Source of the DNA: Aquificota bacterium
GTDB lineage: Bacteria > Thermosulfidibacterota > Thermosulfidibacteria > Thermosulfidibacterales > B14-G1
Length of the DNA: 44,437 bases
Direction of reading: 5' to 3'
NCBI GenBank assembly: GCA_015486015.1
Contig: WFSL01000009.1
Location: 1 to 44,437 of the forward strand
The position numbers were made by a program, and so were the translations under genes. Below, one piece after another: positions 24,014-32,245 of the stretch (the first letter of the stretch is position 1; each line of letters begins with the position of its first letter). The notes beneath the pieces were generated by a model. It was not told the origin of the DNA, did not search any database, and saw only the letters and a program-made list of their open reading frames with translations.

Positions 24014-25090
24014 TCAAAGAGACTCCCGATCGCTCTGAGAGATGAGGGTATCCAACTCCTCCTTCAGGGGAGCTGGTAGGCCAATGATATCTACGTTCAA
24101 AAAACCCCGAACAATGGCAGCGGTAGCCTCCTCTTCAGTAAGTCCCCGGGCCATAAGGTACTCCACCTCTTCACGGGCGATCTTGCCTACCGCAGCTTCA
24201 TGGGTCATTTCTAACTCTGTTGCTCGACCTTCCAGTTCAGGGATGGCATGGATTACTCCTCCTTCTCTGAGGAGCAGTCCTCTACACTCTAAGTGGGCCT
24301 TTATGCGGGGCTCTTCCCCTATCAGATGACCCCTGGCAATCACGGTTCCCCCCATGGACACAGCCCTGGATATGAGCTCGGCCTTTGTCCCTGGTGCCTG
24401 AAGATGTACCCTGGCGCCAATATCCATGAACGCCCCAGGGACCGCAACAAGCACGCTATGGAGACGGGCTGTTGCGCCTGACCCCCGGAGATACGCTGTT
24501 GGGCTCATCTTGATATGTTTCCCAGGGTGCATGCAAATGTAATCGGATATAAAGACCCCCCCCTCCTCTACAATGGCCCCCGTCAAGGGGAGGGCCTCTA
24601 TGTCGGGTCCCCACACGTGGATCATGGTAAAGTGTAGCGTTGCCCCCTTCCCCACATAGAACTCAGAGATCCCTAAGTGGGTCCCCCTTATCTCTCTGCT
24701 GGTGCATCCAGTAATTACATGAAGCTCTGCCTCATCCTCCACTACCACGATGTTGTGGACATGCTGCATCCCTCCTGTGCCCATGTAGAGACAACTCTGG
24801 ACAGGGAATATGGGCCTCACACCCTTCCTTGCCCTGATGAAATACCCATTCTGGAACTCCCCCAGATCTGGGTCCCTTTGTAATGCTCGCCAGAGAAACC
24901 TCTCAGTGCCCTCCAGCTCCTTCAAGGCCCTCTTGGTTGGCAACAGATCCACCCCTGATTGGCGGATCCCACAGGCTACAACCCTTTCATCTTCTTGAAT
25001 GAACGTACCACACCGGCCCTTACCCTCAGGCTCAATTCCCACCCTCTCCAGTTCCTCAACAGAAGAGAGCATCTCCTTCACCTCAGACAT
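24014..25090 (-). CDS. SufB/SufD family Fe-S cluster scaffold component
   Basis: A 358-residue SufB/D protein. The beta-helical core spans about residues 90-300 and includes [36 protein letters not shown] and HLECRGLLL, which holds a Cys at a position where SufB has a functional one. The C-terminal helical part has [20 protein letters not shown] and [12 protein letters not shown], the most conserved block of the family. It starts at ATG 25090 with GAGGAG upstream and overlaps sufC by 13 bases. No SufS, SufE/U or second SufB/D gene is beside it, so SufC-SufB/D here resembles the minimal SMS-type Fe-S machinery described from archaea and anaerobes. Whether it is SufB-like or SufD-like is uncertain. 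Confidence 0.87.
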   Translation of the reverse strand: MSEVKEMLSSVEELERVGIEPEGKGRCGTFIQEDERVVACGIRQSGVDLLPTKRALKELEGTERFLWRALQRDPDLGEFQNGYFIRARKGVRPIFPVQSCLYMGTGGMQHVHNIVVVEDEAELHVITGCTSREIRGTHLGISEFYVGKGATLHFTMIHVWGPDIEALPLTGAIVEEGGVFISDYICMHPGKHIKMSPTAYLRGSGATARLHSVLVAVPGAFMDIGARVHLQAPGTKAELISRAVSMGGTVIARGHLIGEEPRIKAHLECRGLLLREGGVIHAIPELEGRATELEMTHEAAVGKIAREEVEYLMARGLTEEEATAAIVRGFLNVDIIGLPAPLKEELDTLISQSDRESL

Positions 25091-25836
25091 CGCGCACACT
25101 CCTCATAGCCAAATCTTTCTATAGTTCTCAGGATCTCCTTGGGATTACCAGAGCAAATCAGGTGTCCTTCAATAAGCACATGCCCCTTGTCCGCTACCAC
25201 GTAGTCCAAGATGTGGCCAGTATGTGTGATAATTAGGGCCGATTTCCTCCTCCTCGCCTTCCTTTCCCTAATGCTCTCCTCTATTTTGGGTTCTAAATCC
25301 CTCTCCAGTAACCTATTTATGGCGTTCCCCAAAAGCACTATGTTCTCTAAGTCCACCCCCGATTCAGGCTCATCCAAGAGAACCAGATCCGGGTCCTGGG
25401 CCATAAGCTGCACAAGTTCTGATCTCTTCATCTCACCACCTGAGAATCCCAGGTTTACATCCCTGTACAGAAACTCCTCGCAATTGAGGGTTTGAGCAAT
25501 GGCATCCACATCTACATGTCTCTTACCTGCACACATCTCTATCAACTGACGTGTTTTTACACCCCTCACCACAGGGGGCCTTTGGAAGGCTAAGCCCATT
25601 CCCAAACGGGCACGCTCAAAGAGTGGAAGGGATGTGACGTCCTTGCCCTTAAAGATGATGCGCCCCTGAGTTATCCTATATCTCTCGAACCCCATCACGG
25701 CCATTATGAGCGTAGTCTTACCTGAGCCGTTGGGCCCCATAAGGGCATGCACCTCGTCTACCGGTAAGTGCAAATCAATTCCGTGGAGGACCTCACGGTC
25801 CTCCACTTCCACCTTTAATCCCTCTATCTTAAGCAT
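25078..25836 (-). CDS. sufC: Fe-S cluster assembly ATPase
   Basis: About 252 residues. Walker A is GPNGSGKTT (34-42), the signature [19 protein letters not shown] is diagnostic of SufC, and Walker B is [17 protein letters not shown] longer charged stretch ([20 protein letters not shown]) near residue 190 distinguishes it from E. coli SufC and is seen in archaeal-type SufC proteins. ATG 25836 gives the family's usual M-L-x-I start; a GTG at 25854 is directly after a stop and only eight bases from the predicted transcript start. It hydrolyses ATP to reshape the SufB/D scaffold. The promoter lies inside the 3' hairpin of glnA. Confidence 0.93.
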   Translation of the reverse strand: MLKIEGLKVEVEDREVLHGIDLHLPVDEVHALMGPNGSGKTTLIMAVMGFERYRITQGRIIFKGKDVTSLPLFERARLGMGLAFQRPPVVRGVKTRQLIEMCAGKRHVDVDAIAQTLNCEEFLYRDVNLGFSGGEMKRSELVQLMAQDPDLVLLDEPESGVDLENIVLLGNAINRLLERDLEPKIEESIRERKARRRKSALIITHTGHILDYVVADKGHVLIEGHLICSGNPKEILRTIERFGYEECARCLR

Positions 25837-25868
25837 CCCTTCACCAATCCACACCTACACCCCAAAGG

Positions 25869-25897
25869 AATGTACCCATCTCAACGACCCCAGTCAA
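25869..25897 (-). promoter_or_regulatory. Candidate promoter of sufCD
   Basis: On the minus strand TTGACT (25897-25892), a 17-base spacer and TACATT (25874-25869) precede the sufC ATG by 32 bases. The -35 hexamer is in the loop and right arm of the hairpin that follows glnA, so the two functions share sequence. Confidence 0.45.
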
Positions 25898-25915
25898 CGC
25901 TGGGGTCAATTTTTT
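25886..25915 (+). terminator. Hairpin with T tract beside the glnA stop
   Basis: GACCCCAG (25886-25893), loop TCAACG and CTGGGGTC (25900-25907) are followed on the plus strand by AATTTTTT, the layout of an intrinsic terminator facing glnA from outside. For the glnA transcript itself (minus strand) the hairpin comes after the stop but lacks a T tract. It might stop antisense transcription into glnA, or serve both directions. Confidence 0.5.
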
Positions 25916-27326
25916 AGATGTCGAAATAGAGCGTAAATTCGTAAGGATGGGGCCTAAGCCTAATGGCATCCACCTCATTTTCCCTCTTGTATCGGATGTA
26001 GGTGTCTAAGAGATCGTCGGTAAAGACATCCCCCTTCTTCAAAAAGTCACAATCTGCCTCCAATTCATTGAGTGCCTCCTCTAAGGAGGCGGGTGTGGTG
26101 GGCACACCTGCCAGTTCCTCAGGGGTGAGCGAGTAGATGTCCTTATCTAATGGCTCCCCTGGATCGATCCTGTTCTGGACCCCATCCAGTCCTGCCATGA
26201 GCATGGCGGCAAAGGCCAGATAGGGACAAGCAGCGGGGTCAGGGAAGCGTATCTCGATCCTCTTTGTCTTAGGACTGGGGGAGTACATGGGCACCCTGAT
26301 ACCTGCACTCCTGTTTCTGGCCGAATATGCAAGGTTTACAGGGGCCTCGAAACCAGGCACCAGCCTCTTATACGAATTTGTGGTGGGATTGGTGAAGGCG
26401 CACATGGCCCTGGCGTGTTTCAGGACTCCGCCAATAAAGTAGAGGGCCAGCTCAGAGAGGCCAGCATACTCATGGCCTGCAAAGAGGGGTTTACCATCCT
26501 TCCACAGAGAGAGATGGGTGTGCATCCCTGTTCCATTGTCGGCGAATAAAGGCTTAGGCATGAATGTGACTGTCTTCCCATACTTCTTGGCCGTGCCCTT
26601 CAGGATGTACTTGTATTTCATCACGTTATCTGCCATCTCTACCATAGGGGCGTAACGCATATCGATTTCGCCCTGTCCAGCGGTAGCCACCTCGTGGTGA
26701 TGCACCTCAATGCGTACACCTGCATGCTTGAGGTTCAAGACCATCTCACTCCTTACATCCTGCATCTGATCGTGGGGTGGTACTGGAAAGTATCCTCGTT
26801 TGGGGAGAATTTTATATCCGAGATTTGGCATCTCCTCCCTGTCGGAGTTCCACCACCCCTCTATGGAATCTATGTAATGATATCCATAGTTGCTTTCGTA
26901 ACCATACTTTACATCATCAAATATGAAGAACTCCAACTCGGGGCCGAAGTAGGCGGTATCGGCTATCCCCAGGGACTGCATATAAACCTCGGCTTTCTTT
27001 GCCACATATCTGGGGTCCCTGGAATATGGCTCCTTGGTGATGGGGTCCACCACATCACATATCACCACCAGTGTAGGCTCCTTGAAGAAAGGATCCACAA
27101 AGGCGCCCTTTGGGTCGGGAAAGATGATCATGTCTGAAAGATTAATGGTCTGCCATCCTCTGATGGAGGAGCCATCAAAGCCAATTCCTTCTTCAAACAC
27201 CTCCTCATCAAACTCGTCGGCAGGGACGCTGAAGTGCTGCCAGATTCCAAACAGATCACAGAATCTCACGTCGATGAACTTCACTTCACCGCTCTTTACC
27301 AACTTCAAAAACTCCACCTTTTCCAT
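25914..27326 (-). CDS. glnA: Glutamine synthetase type I
   Basis: A 470-residue type I glutamine synthetase that condenses ammonia and glutamate with ATP; dodecameric and cytoplasmic. The catalytic Glu motif [12 protein letters not shown], the ATP-binding [21 protein letters not shown] (given in part: [15 protein letters not shown]), [13 protein letters not shown] and RIEIRFPDP blocks are all present. The adenylylation-site tyrosine appears conserved in [11 protein letters not shown] (about residue 399), so regulation by GlnE is possible. The true start is the ATG at 27326 with GGGGAGG upstream, as in the family ([10 protein letters not shown]). No glnB or glnE is in the window. The gene stands alone, with its own promoter. 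Confidence 0.97.
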   Translation of the reverse strand: MEKVEFLKLVKSGEVKFIDVRFCDLFGIWQHFSVPADEFDEEVFEEGIGFDGSSIRGWQTINLSDMIIFPDPKGAFVDPFFKEPTLVVICDVVDPITKEPYSRDPRYVAKKAEVYMQSLGIADTAYFGPELEFFIFDDVKYGYESNYGYHYIDSIEGWWNSDREEMPNLGYKILPKRGYFPVPPHDQMQDVRSEMVLNLKHAGVRIEVHHHEVATAGQGEIDMRYAPMVEMADNVMKYKYILKGTAKKYGKTVTFMPKPLFADNGTGMHTHLSLWKDGKPLFAGHEYAGLSELALYFIGGVLKHARAMCAFTNPTTNSYKRLVPGFEAPVNLAYSARNRSAGIRVPMYSPSPKTKRIEIRFPDPAACPYLAFAAMLMAGLDGVQNRIDPGEPLDKDIYSLTPEELAGVPTTPASLEEALNELEADCDFLKKGDVFTDDLLDTYIRYKRENEVDAIRLRPHPYEFTLYFDI

Positions 27327-27369
27327 AAAGTAACCTCCCCTATTTAGATGTTTGCAACCTTTGCTTTGG

Positions 27370-27397
27370 AATATCACAAACAGCTTTGACCTGGCAA
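27370..27397 (-). promoter_or_regulatory. Candidate promoter of glnA
   Basis: On the minus strand TTGCCA (27397-27392), a 16-base spacer and GATATT (27375-27370) with an upstream TG (extended -10) lie 43 bases ahead of the glnA ATG. I looked for a sigma54 GG-N10-GC element and did not find one. The gap 27398-27503 holds nothing else that I recognise. Confidence 0.35.
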
Positions 27398-27503
27398 AGA
27401 TCTTAATTGCACCATTTTTATGCAGATAAACCCTTACTCACTTGGATCAGACGCTCGTGCTTAGTGCTGAGAGCATCTTGGAAGGACTCCTTGGGCCCGG
27501 GGT

Positions 27504-28451
27504 TCAGTAAAGCCAACAGCGTACCAGCCTGTTCCCCACCCTTTTTAATGGGGGGAGATGTTCTCTGCACGCCTCCTTGGCCCATGCGCAGTGGGAGTAG
27601 AAAGGGCACATTCCGTAAGAGGAGTTTTTCGCATCGGGGAGAGAGAATCCCCTTCTCCCCCTCCAATGGGGAAGTACCTCAAACAGGGCCTTGGAATACG
27701 GGTGAAGGGGCTTTTCATAGAGCTCCTCCACTCTGCCTTCCTCTAACAGGAACCCGCCTTTGATTACCCCTACCCTATGGGCTATCTCCGCCACGATACC
27801 CAAGTCGTGGGTGATGAAGAGGATAGTGGTTCCTCTGTCTCTTTGAAGCCTCTTCAAGAGAGAGAGGATCTGAGCCTGCACAGTAACGTCCAATGCTGTG
27901 GTGGGCTCATCTGCTATGAGGAGTTTCGGCATGGCAGCCATAGCCATGGCGATGAGTATCCGTTGCCTCATCCCCCCGCTCATCTGATGAGGATACTCTC
28001 GAATTCTGGCCTCTGGATTTGGGATGCCCATTTCCCCTAAGAGACTAATGGTTTGTCGTAGTGCCTCCCTCTTGCGCATGCCTTGGTGTAGCATAAAAAC
28101 CTCTGCCACCTGCAATCCTACCTTCATAGTGGGATTAAGGGCTGTCATGGGCTCTTGGAAGATCATCGAGATCTCCCTTCCCCTAATAGCCCAATACCGC
28201 TTCGCCGAGAGGGCCATAAGATCCTTCCCCTGAAAGGATATCTCGCCCTTTACCCGGGCATAAGGAGGAAGAAGCCCCATGAGGGCATGGCCGGTAACGG
28301 TCTTTCCAGAACCAGATTCCCCTACAAGGGCAAAGACCTCACCCTTATGCAAGGTGAGGTCCAATCCACAAACTGCATCATTCCATCCCTTAGATGAGGG
28401 GAAAGAGATCCAGAGTCCCCGGATCTCAACCAACACTGTGCTCGATGTCAC
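27504..28451 (-). CDS. Oligopeptide/dipeptide-type ABC transporter ATPase, orphan
   Basis: A 315-residue OppD/DppD-type ATPase. Walker A is VGESGSGKT (43-51), the Q-loop stretch MIFQEPMTALNPTMKVG is typical, the signature is MSGGMRQRILIAMAM and Walker B LLIADEPTTALD. The C-terminal OppD/F extension has four cysteines (CPFYSHC, EAC, RCW), which in homologues bind a [4Fe-4S] cluster. No OppB, OppC, OppF or binding-protein gene is near; instead it starts at GTG inside the stop of an unrecognised membrane protein. The permease partners must be elsewhere, or the ATPase serves another machine. Strand and promoter context place it in a two-gene operon. Confidence 0.9.
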   Translation of the reverse strand: MTSSTVLVEIRGLWISFPSSKGWNDAVCGLDLTLHKGEVFALVGESGSGKTVTGHALMGLLPPYARVKGEISFQGKDLMALSAKRYWAIRGREISMIFQEPMTALNPTMKVGLQVAEVFMLHQGMRKREALRQTISLLGEMGIPNPEARIREYPHQMSGGMRQRILIAMAMAAMPKLLIADEPTTALDVTVQAQILSLLKRLQRDRGTTILFITHDLGIVAEIAHRVGVIKGGFLLEEGRVEELYEKPLHPYSKALFEVLPHWRGRRGFSLPDAKNSSYGMCPFYSHCAWAKEACREHLPPLKRVGNRLVRCWLY

Positions 28452-29200
28452 TTCCCCACTATCTTTCCACCGAGATTATTTAAAAATCTTAGGATATCCC
28501 ACAACACACCTTGCCCTTCAGGTGCTTTACTCACTTGGGTTCTTTCCTTCTTTGGGATGGCCTCCTCTTTTGGCTTAGGTGCTGGTGCCTCCTCTGCGGG
28601 CGCTGCTTCTTGGGGTCTTACCTTTGTAATGGTAGAGGCCCCTGCAATCTTATCCGCGGTAAGCTGGATCCTTGAGATCAAGGCAGGGATCGGGCTGGGT
28701 CCCCTGGCTACTTCAGCCTTCAGAGCACTGACGAGGGTTTCCATCTCGTGAAGCTTGCCCTCTCCGAAGGAGTCTTTGAGTGTTTGAAGTTGCCCCTCCA
28801 TAGAGTCCACCACCTTGGCAGCAGCCTCATAATCGTTGTCCCCCATGGTCAGGTCATAAACCCTTTGGGCCTCCAATTGGAGCTGAGAAAGCAGAGCGCG
28901 GGCCTTGAGAGAGGCCACGCTCTTCTCCAAAGCCGCCTGCCTATGTTCTATCACCTTTCCTTGCTGCTCCAGGACCCCTACCACCTTGTGCAGCCCCATG
29001 TTCCAAAAACTGAGAATAAGGGCCACAATGCCAAAAGCCAGCGCCAGATATACTAAAAAGGCCTTTCCCCCGCCTTCCCCTTTTGTCTCTTTGCCCTGGA
29101 TCTCCGCATTCTCTTCCATAGATCTCCTCCCTTCTCCCTCTTTATGCTCCGGAGTGGCCTCCAAGGGCTCTTCCCCTGCAAAGTTTTCTTCCTTCTCCAT
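28448..29200 (-). CDS. Unrecognised single-pass membrane protein with coiled coil
   Basis: A 250-residue protein that I do not recognise. Residues 1-45 are very acidic and charged and would be cytoplasmic. One membrane helix spans about 47-67 (AFLVYLALAFGIVALILSFW). A periplasmic part follows with heptad-like helical stretches at about 70-110 and 120-180 (EQQGKVIEHRQAALEKSVAS and similar), then a Pro/Ala/Glu-rich linker (about 195-225) and a short C-terminal helix. ATG 29200 has AGGAGG five bases upstream. It overlaps oppD by four bases (GTGA), so the pair is co-expressed. It has no domain that I can name; a scaffold or sensor acting with the ATPase is only a guess. Confidence 0.8.
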   Translation of the reverse strand: MEKEENFAGEEPLEATPEHKEGEGRRSMEENAEIQGKETKGEGGGKAFLVYLALAFGIVALILSFWNMGLHKVVGVLEQQGKVIEHRQAALEKSVASLKARALLSQLQLEAQRVYDLTMGDNDYEAAAKVVDSMEGQLQTLKDSFGEGKLHEMETLVSALKAEVARGPSPIPALISRIQLTADKIAGASTITKVRPQEAAPAEEAPAPKPKEEAIPKKERTQVSKAPEGQGVLWDILRFLNNLGGKIVGK

Positions 29201-29224
29201 AGCCACCTCCTCTGTTTTCTAAAA

Positions 29225-29253
29225 AGGTTATTGAATGGATACACCCCTGTCAA
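29225..29253 (-). promoter_or_regulatory. Candidate promoter of membrane protein/oppD operon
   Basis: On the minus strand a consensus TTGACA (29253-29248), a 17-base spacer and TAACCT (29230-29225; three matches) precede the ATG by 24 bases. The remainder of the 219-base divergent gap up to the Nudix gene has no clear plus-strand promoter; the only structure there is a small AGATC-ACTC-GATCT repeat at 29394-29407. Confidence 0.35.
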
Positions 29254-29419
29254 TGGGCTGTCCAGACTGATGGGTTGGACTTTACCGTGCAGGTGTGTTA
29301 GGTCGTATTGAGATTTAAGGGAAGGGTTGAGCGAAAGGCCGACAAAAGGGTAAATTGTAAATGTCAGTGCAGAGCTTCAATGAGAGAGTTGGTAGATCAC
29401 TCGATCTTAGGGTGTAAAG

Positions 29420-29863
29420 TTGTCCTCTAAGGGTTTTATTCTTTGCCCCCACTGTGGGGCCAGGATAGAGGTTTACAGGAACCCTGTACCTACCGTGGAC
29501 ATCATTATCCGATGGAAAGGGAAGATCGTCCTGGTGAAGAGGAGGAATCCACCCCATGGATGGGCACTGCCAGGTGGATTTGTGGACTATGGAGAGACCT
29601 TGGAGGGGGCGGCGATAAGGGAGGCGAAGGAGGAGACGGGATTAGACGTAAGGCTGATCCGTCAATTTCATTGCTATTCAGATCCCCAGAGGGATCCAAG
29701 GCAGCACACTATAACCACCGTCTTTATTGCAGAGGGCAGGGGGGATCCCAAGGCTGGTGATGATGCCTCTGGCATTGGGGCGTTCTCACCTGAAGATCTA
29801 CCTGGGGAGATGGCATTTGATCATGCCAAGATCCTGAGGGATTACCTTGAAGGGAAGTACTAA
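29420..29863 (+). CDS. Nudix hydrolase with N-terminal zinc ribbon-like CPHCG
   Basis: A 147-residue Nudix protein. The Nudix box is complete at about residues 52-74: [20 protein letters not shown] followed by ETG, matching GX5EX7REUXEEXGU. A CPHCG motif at 9-13 resembles half of a zinc site. These enzymes cleave nucleoside diphosphates linked to another group; small bacterial members are often ADP-ribose pyrophosphatases or 8-oxo-dGTPases. The start is TTG at 29420 with AGGGTG five bases upstream. It lies one base before purF, so it may share in purine nucleotide housekeeping by removing ADP-ribose or oxidised nucleotides; this is inference. Confidence 0.9.
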   Translation: MSSKGFILCPHCGARIEVYRNPVPTVDIIIRWKGKIVLVKRRNPPHGWALPGGFVDYGETLEGAAIREAKEETGLDVRLIRQFHCYSDPQRDPRQHTITTVFIAEGRGDPKAGDDASGIGAFSPEDLPGEMAFDHAKILRDYLEGKY

Positions 29864-29864
29864 A

Positions 29865-31292
29865 ATGGGGAGAGGCCAGTCCGCCGCTCGGTCGGGTCTT
29901 TCGGAGAAGTGGCGGGATGGATGCGCCGTAGTAGGGGTTTATGGTCATCCTGAGGCAGCCAACTTGGTTTACCTGGCCCTGTATGCCCTTCAGCACCGGG
30001 GGCAAGAGAGCTCTGGAATAGCCTCTTCTGATGGAGAAAACATATACCTTGAAAAGGATATGGGGCATGTGGCAGAGATCTTCGATCCTTCCCGGTTGGG
30101 GCGCCTCAAGGGTTACATAGCCATCGGTCACAACCGGTACTCCACCACAGGGGAGAGTACCCTCACCAATGCACAGCCCTTTTTAGTAAACTACCGCCAG
30201 GGTTCCCTTGCGGTGGTACACAACGGGAACCTCATCAATGCCTATCAGCTGAAGAGGTGCTTAGAGGATTCGGGCTCTATCTTCCAGTCTAATATGGACA
30301 CAGAGGTGATCATCCATCTCATTGCCCGGAGCGGTGAGGACTCGTTCCTTAGGGGTTTATTGGTGGCCCTGAAGGAGATAAGGGGAGCATATTCCCTTGT
30401 GTTTCTCAGGGAATCCCAGCTCATAGCCGTCAGGGACCCTTGGGGTTTCAGACCCTTGATTCTGGGCAAACTTAAGGAAGGGTACGTAGTGGCATCGGAG
30501 ACTTGTGCCCTGGACCTCATTGAAGCCGAGTTCATCAGAGAGGTGGAGCCTGGAGAGGTGCTTACCATAGACGAAAAGGGGCTCCAATCATTCTTCCCAG
30601 TGTCTCATGAAAAGAGTGCCCATTGCATATTTGAGTTCATCTACTTCGCCAGGCCAGATTCCTTCATCTTTGGAAGGGACGTTTATTCGGTGCGGAAGGA
30701 GTTTGGGAGGCAGCTGGCGAGGGAGGGTATTGTAGAGGCCGATATGGTGGTGGCTATCCCCGACTCTGGGATGGTAGCCGCCTTGGGCTTCAGTGAGGAG
30801 TCCGGCATTCCTATGGAGCTGGGGCTTATAAGAAATCACTATGTTGGTAGGACATTTATAGAACCCAAACAGTCCATACGTCACTTTGGGGTCAAGGTAA
30901 AACTCAACCCCGTGAGGGAAGTGCTTAAGGGTAAGAGGGTGGTGGTAGTAGATGACTCCATTGTAAGGGGCACCACCAGCAGGAAGATCGTTAAGATGCT
31001 TAAAGCGGCGGGGGCCAGGGAGGTCCACTTCAGAGTGAGCTCACCCCCCATCCGCTACCCCTGCTTCTACGGGATAGATACTCCCACCAGGCGGGAGCTC
31101 ATTGCATCTACCCACTCGGTGGAGGAGATTAGGAAGTACCTTACTGCCGATTCCTTAAAATATCTCAGCTTGGAGGGGATGATCAAGTGCACAGGCTATA
31201 CCATGGAGAATCATCCCTTCTGCCTCGCCTGTTTTTCCGGATCCTACCCCGCCAAGTTTCCCAGGCATCCTGTTGCCCTCCCCGGTCTGTAA
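29865..31292 (+). CDS. purF: Amidophosphoribosyltransferase
   Basis: A 475-residue PurF, the first committed step of purine synthesis (PRPP plus glutamine gives phosphoribosylamine). The N-terminal nucleophile is Cys20 ([11 protein letters not shown]), so a 19-residue propeptide must be cut off. RGQESSGI and HNRYSTTG are glutaminase motifs, and the PRPP loop is [13 protein letters not shown]. Cys residues in HCIFEF, YPCFYG and CLAC match the [4Fe-4S] ligands of the Bacillus subtilis type, unlike the E. coli enzyme. ATG 29865 is used because the codons upstream overlap the Nudix gene. The stop is only five bases from that of the convergent epimerase gene. Confidence 0.96.
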   Translation: MGRGQSAARSGLSEKWRDGCAVVGVYGHPEAANLVYLALYALQHRGQESSGIASSDGENIYLEKDMGHVAEIFDPSRLGRLKGYIAIGHNRYSTTGESTLTNAQPFLVNYRQGSLAVVHNGNLINAYQLKRCLEDSGSIFQSNMDTEVIIHLIARSGEDSFLRGLLVALKEIRGAYSLVFLRESQLIAVRDPWGFRPLILGKLKEGYVVASETCALDLIEAEFIREVEPGEVLTIDEKGLQSFFPVSHEKSAHCIFEFIYFARPDSFIFGRDVYSVRKEFGRQLAREGIVEADMVVAIPDSGMVAALGFSEESGIPMELGLIRNHYVGRTFIEPKQSIRHFGVKVKLNPVREVLKGKRVVVVDDSIVRGTTSRKIVKMLKAAGAREVHFRVSSPPIRYPCFYGIDTPTRRELIASTHSVEEIRKYLTADSLKYLSLEGMIKCTGYTMENHPFCLACFSGSYPAKFPRHPVALPGL

Positions 31293-31304
31293 GGAGACTA
31301 CAGA
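31286..31304. terminator. Small inverted repeat at convergent purF/epimerase stops
   Basis: TCTGTA and TACAGA flank AGGAGAC and contain both stop codons. The six-base stem followed by TAACCATTTATTTT on the plus strand is a possible weak terminator shared by the two genes. Confidence 0.2.
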
Positions 31305-32245
31305 TAACCATTTATTTTATACCACTGTATGGTCTCTTCCAGGGCATCATGGAGTCTTACAGGTGGTGTGAAACCCAAGGCACTCAAGCGAGAAGGATGG
31401 CATATCCATACATCCTCCATCATCTCTCCAAGCTTCTCCTTGCTCAGAAGCACTGGACGCTTCGTCATGCAGCGGTAAAGCTCGCTTACCTCACTTAGAG
31501 GTCGAAGCACCCCCGGGTGCAAGGGGAAAGACCTCAACTTCACCCCCATAATCCTGGCGGCCACCTCTGCTATCTCCCACCAGGTATATGAACCATCTGA
31601 AAGGAAATATGTGCCTTGTTCCTCCTTCTCTAAGAGGAAGTGCAGTGCATAGACCAGGTTCTTCACATATACGAGGCTGAGGCACTTCCCCTTGGAAAAG
31701 GATGGCAACCACCCCCTCTTTACTATGCGAAAGAACCGAAGTACATCCATGTCCCGGGGTCCGTATGTTACAGGTGGCCTCAGGATGAGAAATGGGATGT
31801 GTGCATCCCTTATCATAATCTCACCGTATAGCTTACTTTCCCCGTAAGGGTTGATGGGATGCTCGGGGACTCCGTCTGACACCTCTCCAGGTCCTGCAAC
31901 TGCTTGCGTGGATATGTATACGAAAAGGCCAGGACTATGCCCTTTCTGAGTCAGGGCCCTTATCAGATTGTATGTGCCGATAGCGTTGGCCAAATAAAAA
32001 TGGTGGATCTGCCCCGCACGGGTCAGTCCTGCTGCATGTATAACAAGGTCAAAATACTCCTTAGAGATGGATTCGAGGGTATGGGGCCGGGTGATATCAC
32101 CCTTCAACTCCTCCACATTACCCAGCTCGTCGAGCCAGCCCCTCTTAGCGCGGATTAGCACGGATACCCGGTGCCCATGTTCCAGCATGTGCTGGACCAA
32201 GTGGCTCCCCACAAAACCTGTAGCACCAGTAACCAGCACCCTCAT
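31298..32245 (-). CDS. NAD-dependent epimerase/dehydratase family protein
   Basis: A 315-residue extended short-chain dehydrogenase. The cofactor motif is GATGFVGSH (7-15), the acidic/adenine region follows, and the catalytic pair is Y134-x3-K138 (YGESK) with the STQ serine-threonine stretch near 112. The substrate of such proteins is usually a nucleotide sugar or a related ketone; the C-terminal part is too variable to say which. It starts with ATG in an ATGA overlap with the aminotransferase-like gene and is the last gene of the ten-gene minus-strand run. It could cooperate with that aminotransferase, but no pathway is evident. Confidence 0.87.
   Translation of the reverse strand: MRVLVTGATGFVGSHLVQHMLEHGHRVSVLIRAKRGWLDELGNVEELKGDITRPHTLESISKEYFDLVIHAAGLTRAGQIHHFYLANAIGTYNLIRALTQKGHSPGLFVYISTQAVAGPGEVSDGVPEHPINPYGESKLYGEIMIRDAHIPFLILRPPVTYGPRDMDVLRFFRIVKRGWLPSFSKGKCLSLVYVKNLVYALHFLLEKEEQGTYFLSDGSYTWWEIAEVAARIMGVKLRSFPLHPGVLRPLSEVSELYRCMTKRPVLLSKEKLGEMMEDVWICHPSRLSALGFTPPVRLHDALEETIQWYKINGYL

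Noticed and set aside
27327-27417. Sigma54 (NtrC-type) promoter before glnA
   Set aside because: TGGTGC and TTTGCC occur, but the GG to GC distance is 16 rather than 10 bases, so it does not fit; a sigma70-like candidate is reported instead.
27418-27666. Minus-strand frame of 82 codons beyond the oppD stop
   Set aside because: Its first part is an out-of-frame shadow of oppD and the last 28 codons lack any motif or start signal, although the C-terminal part is superficially protein-like.
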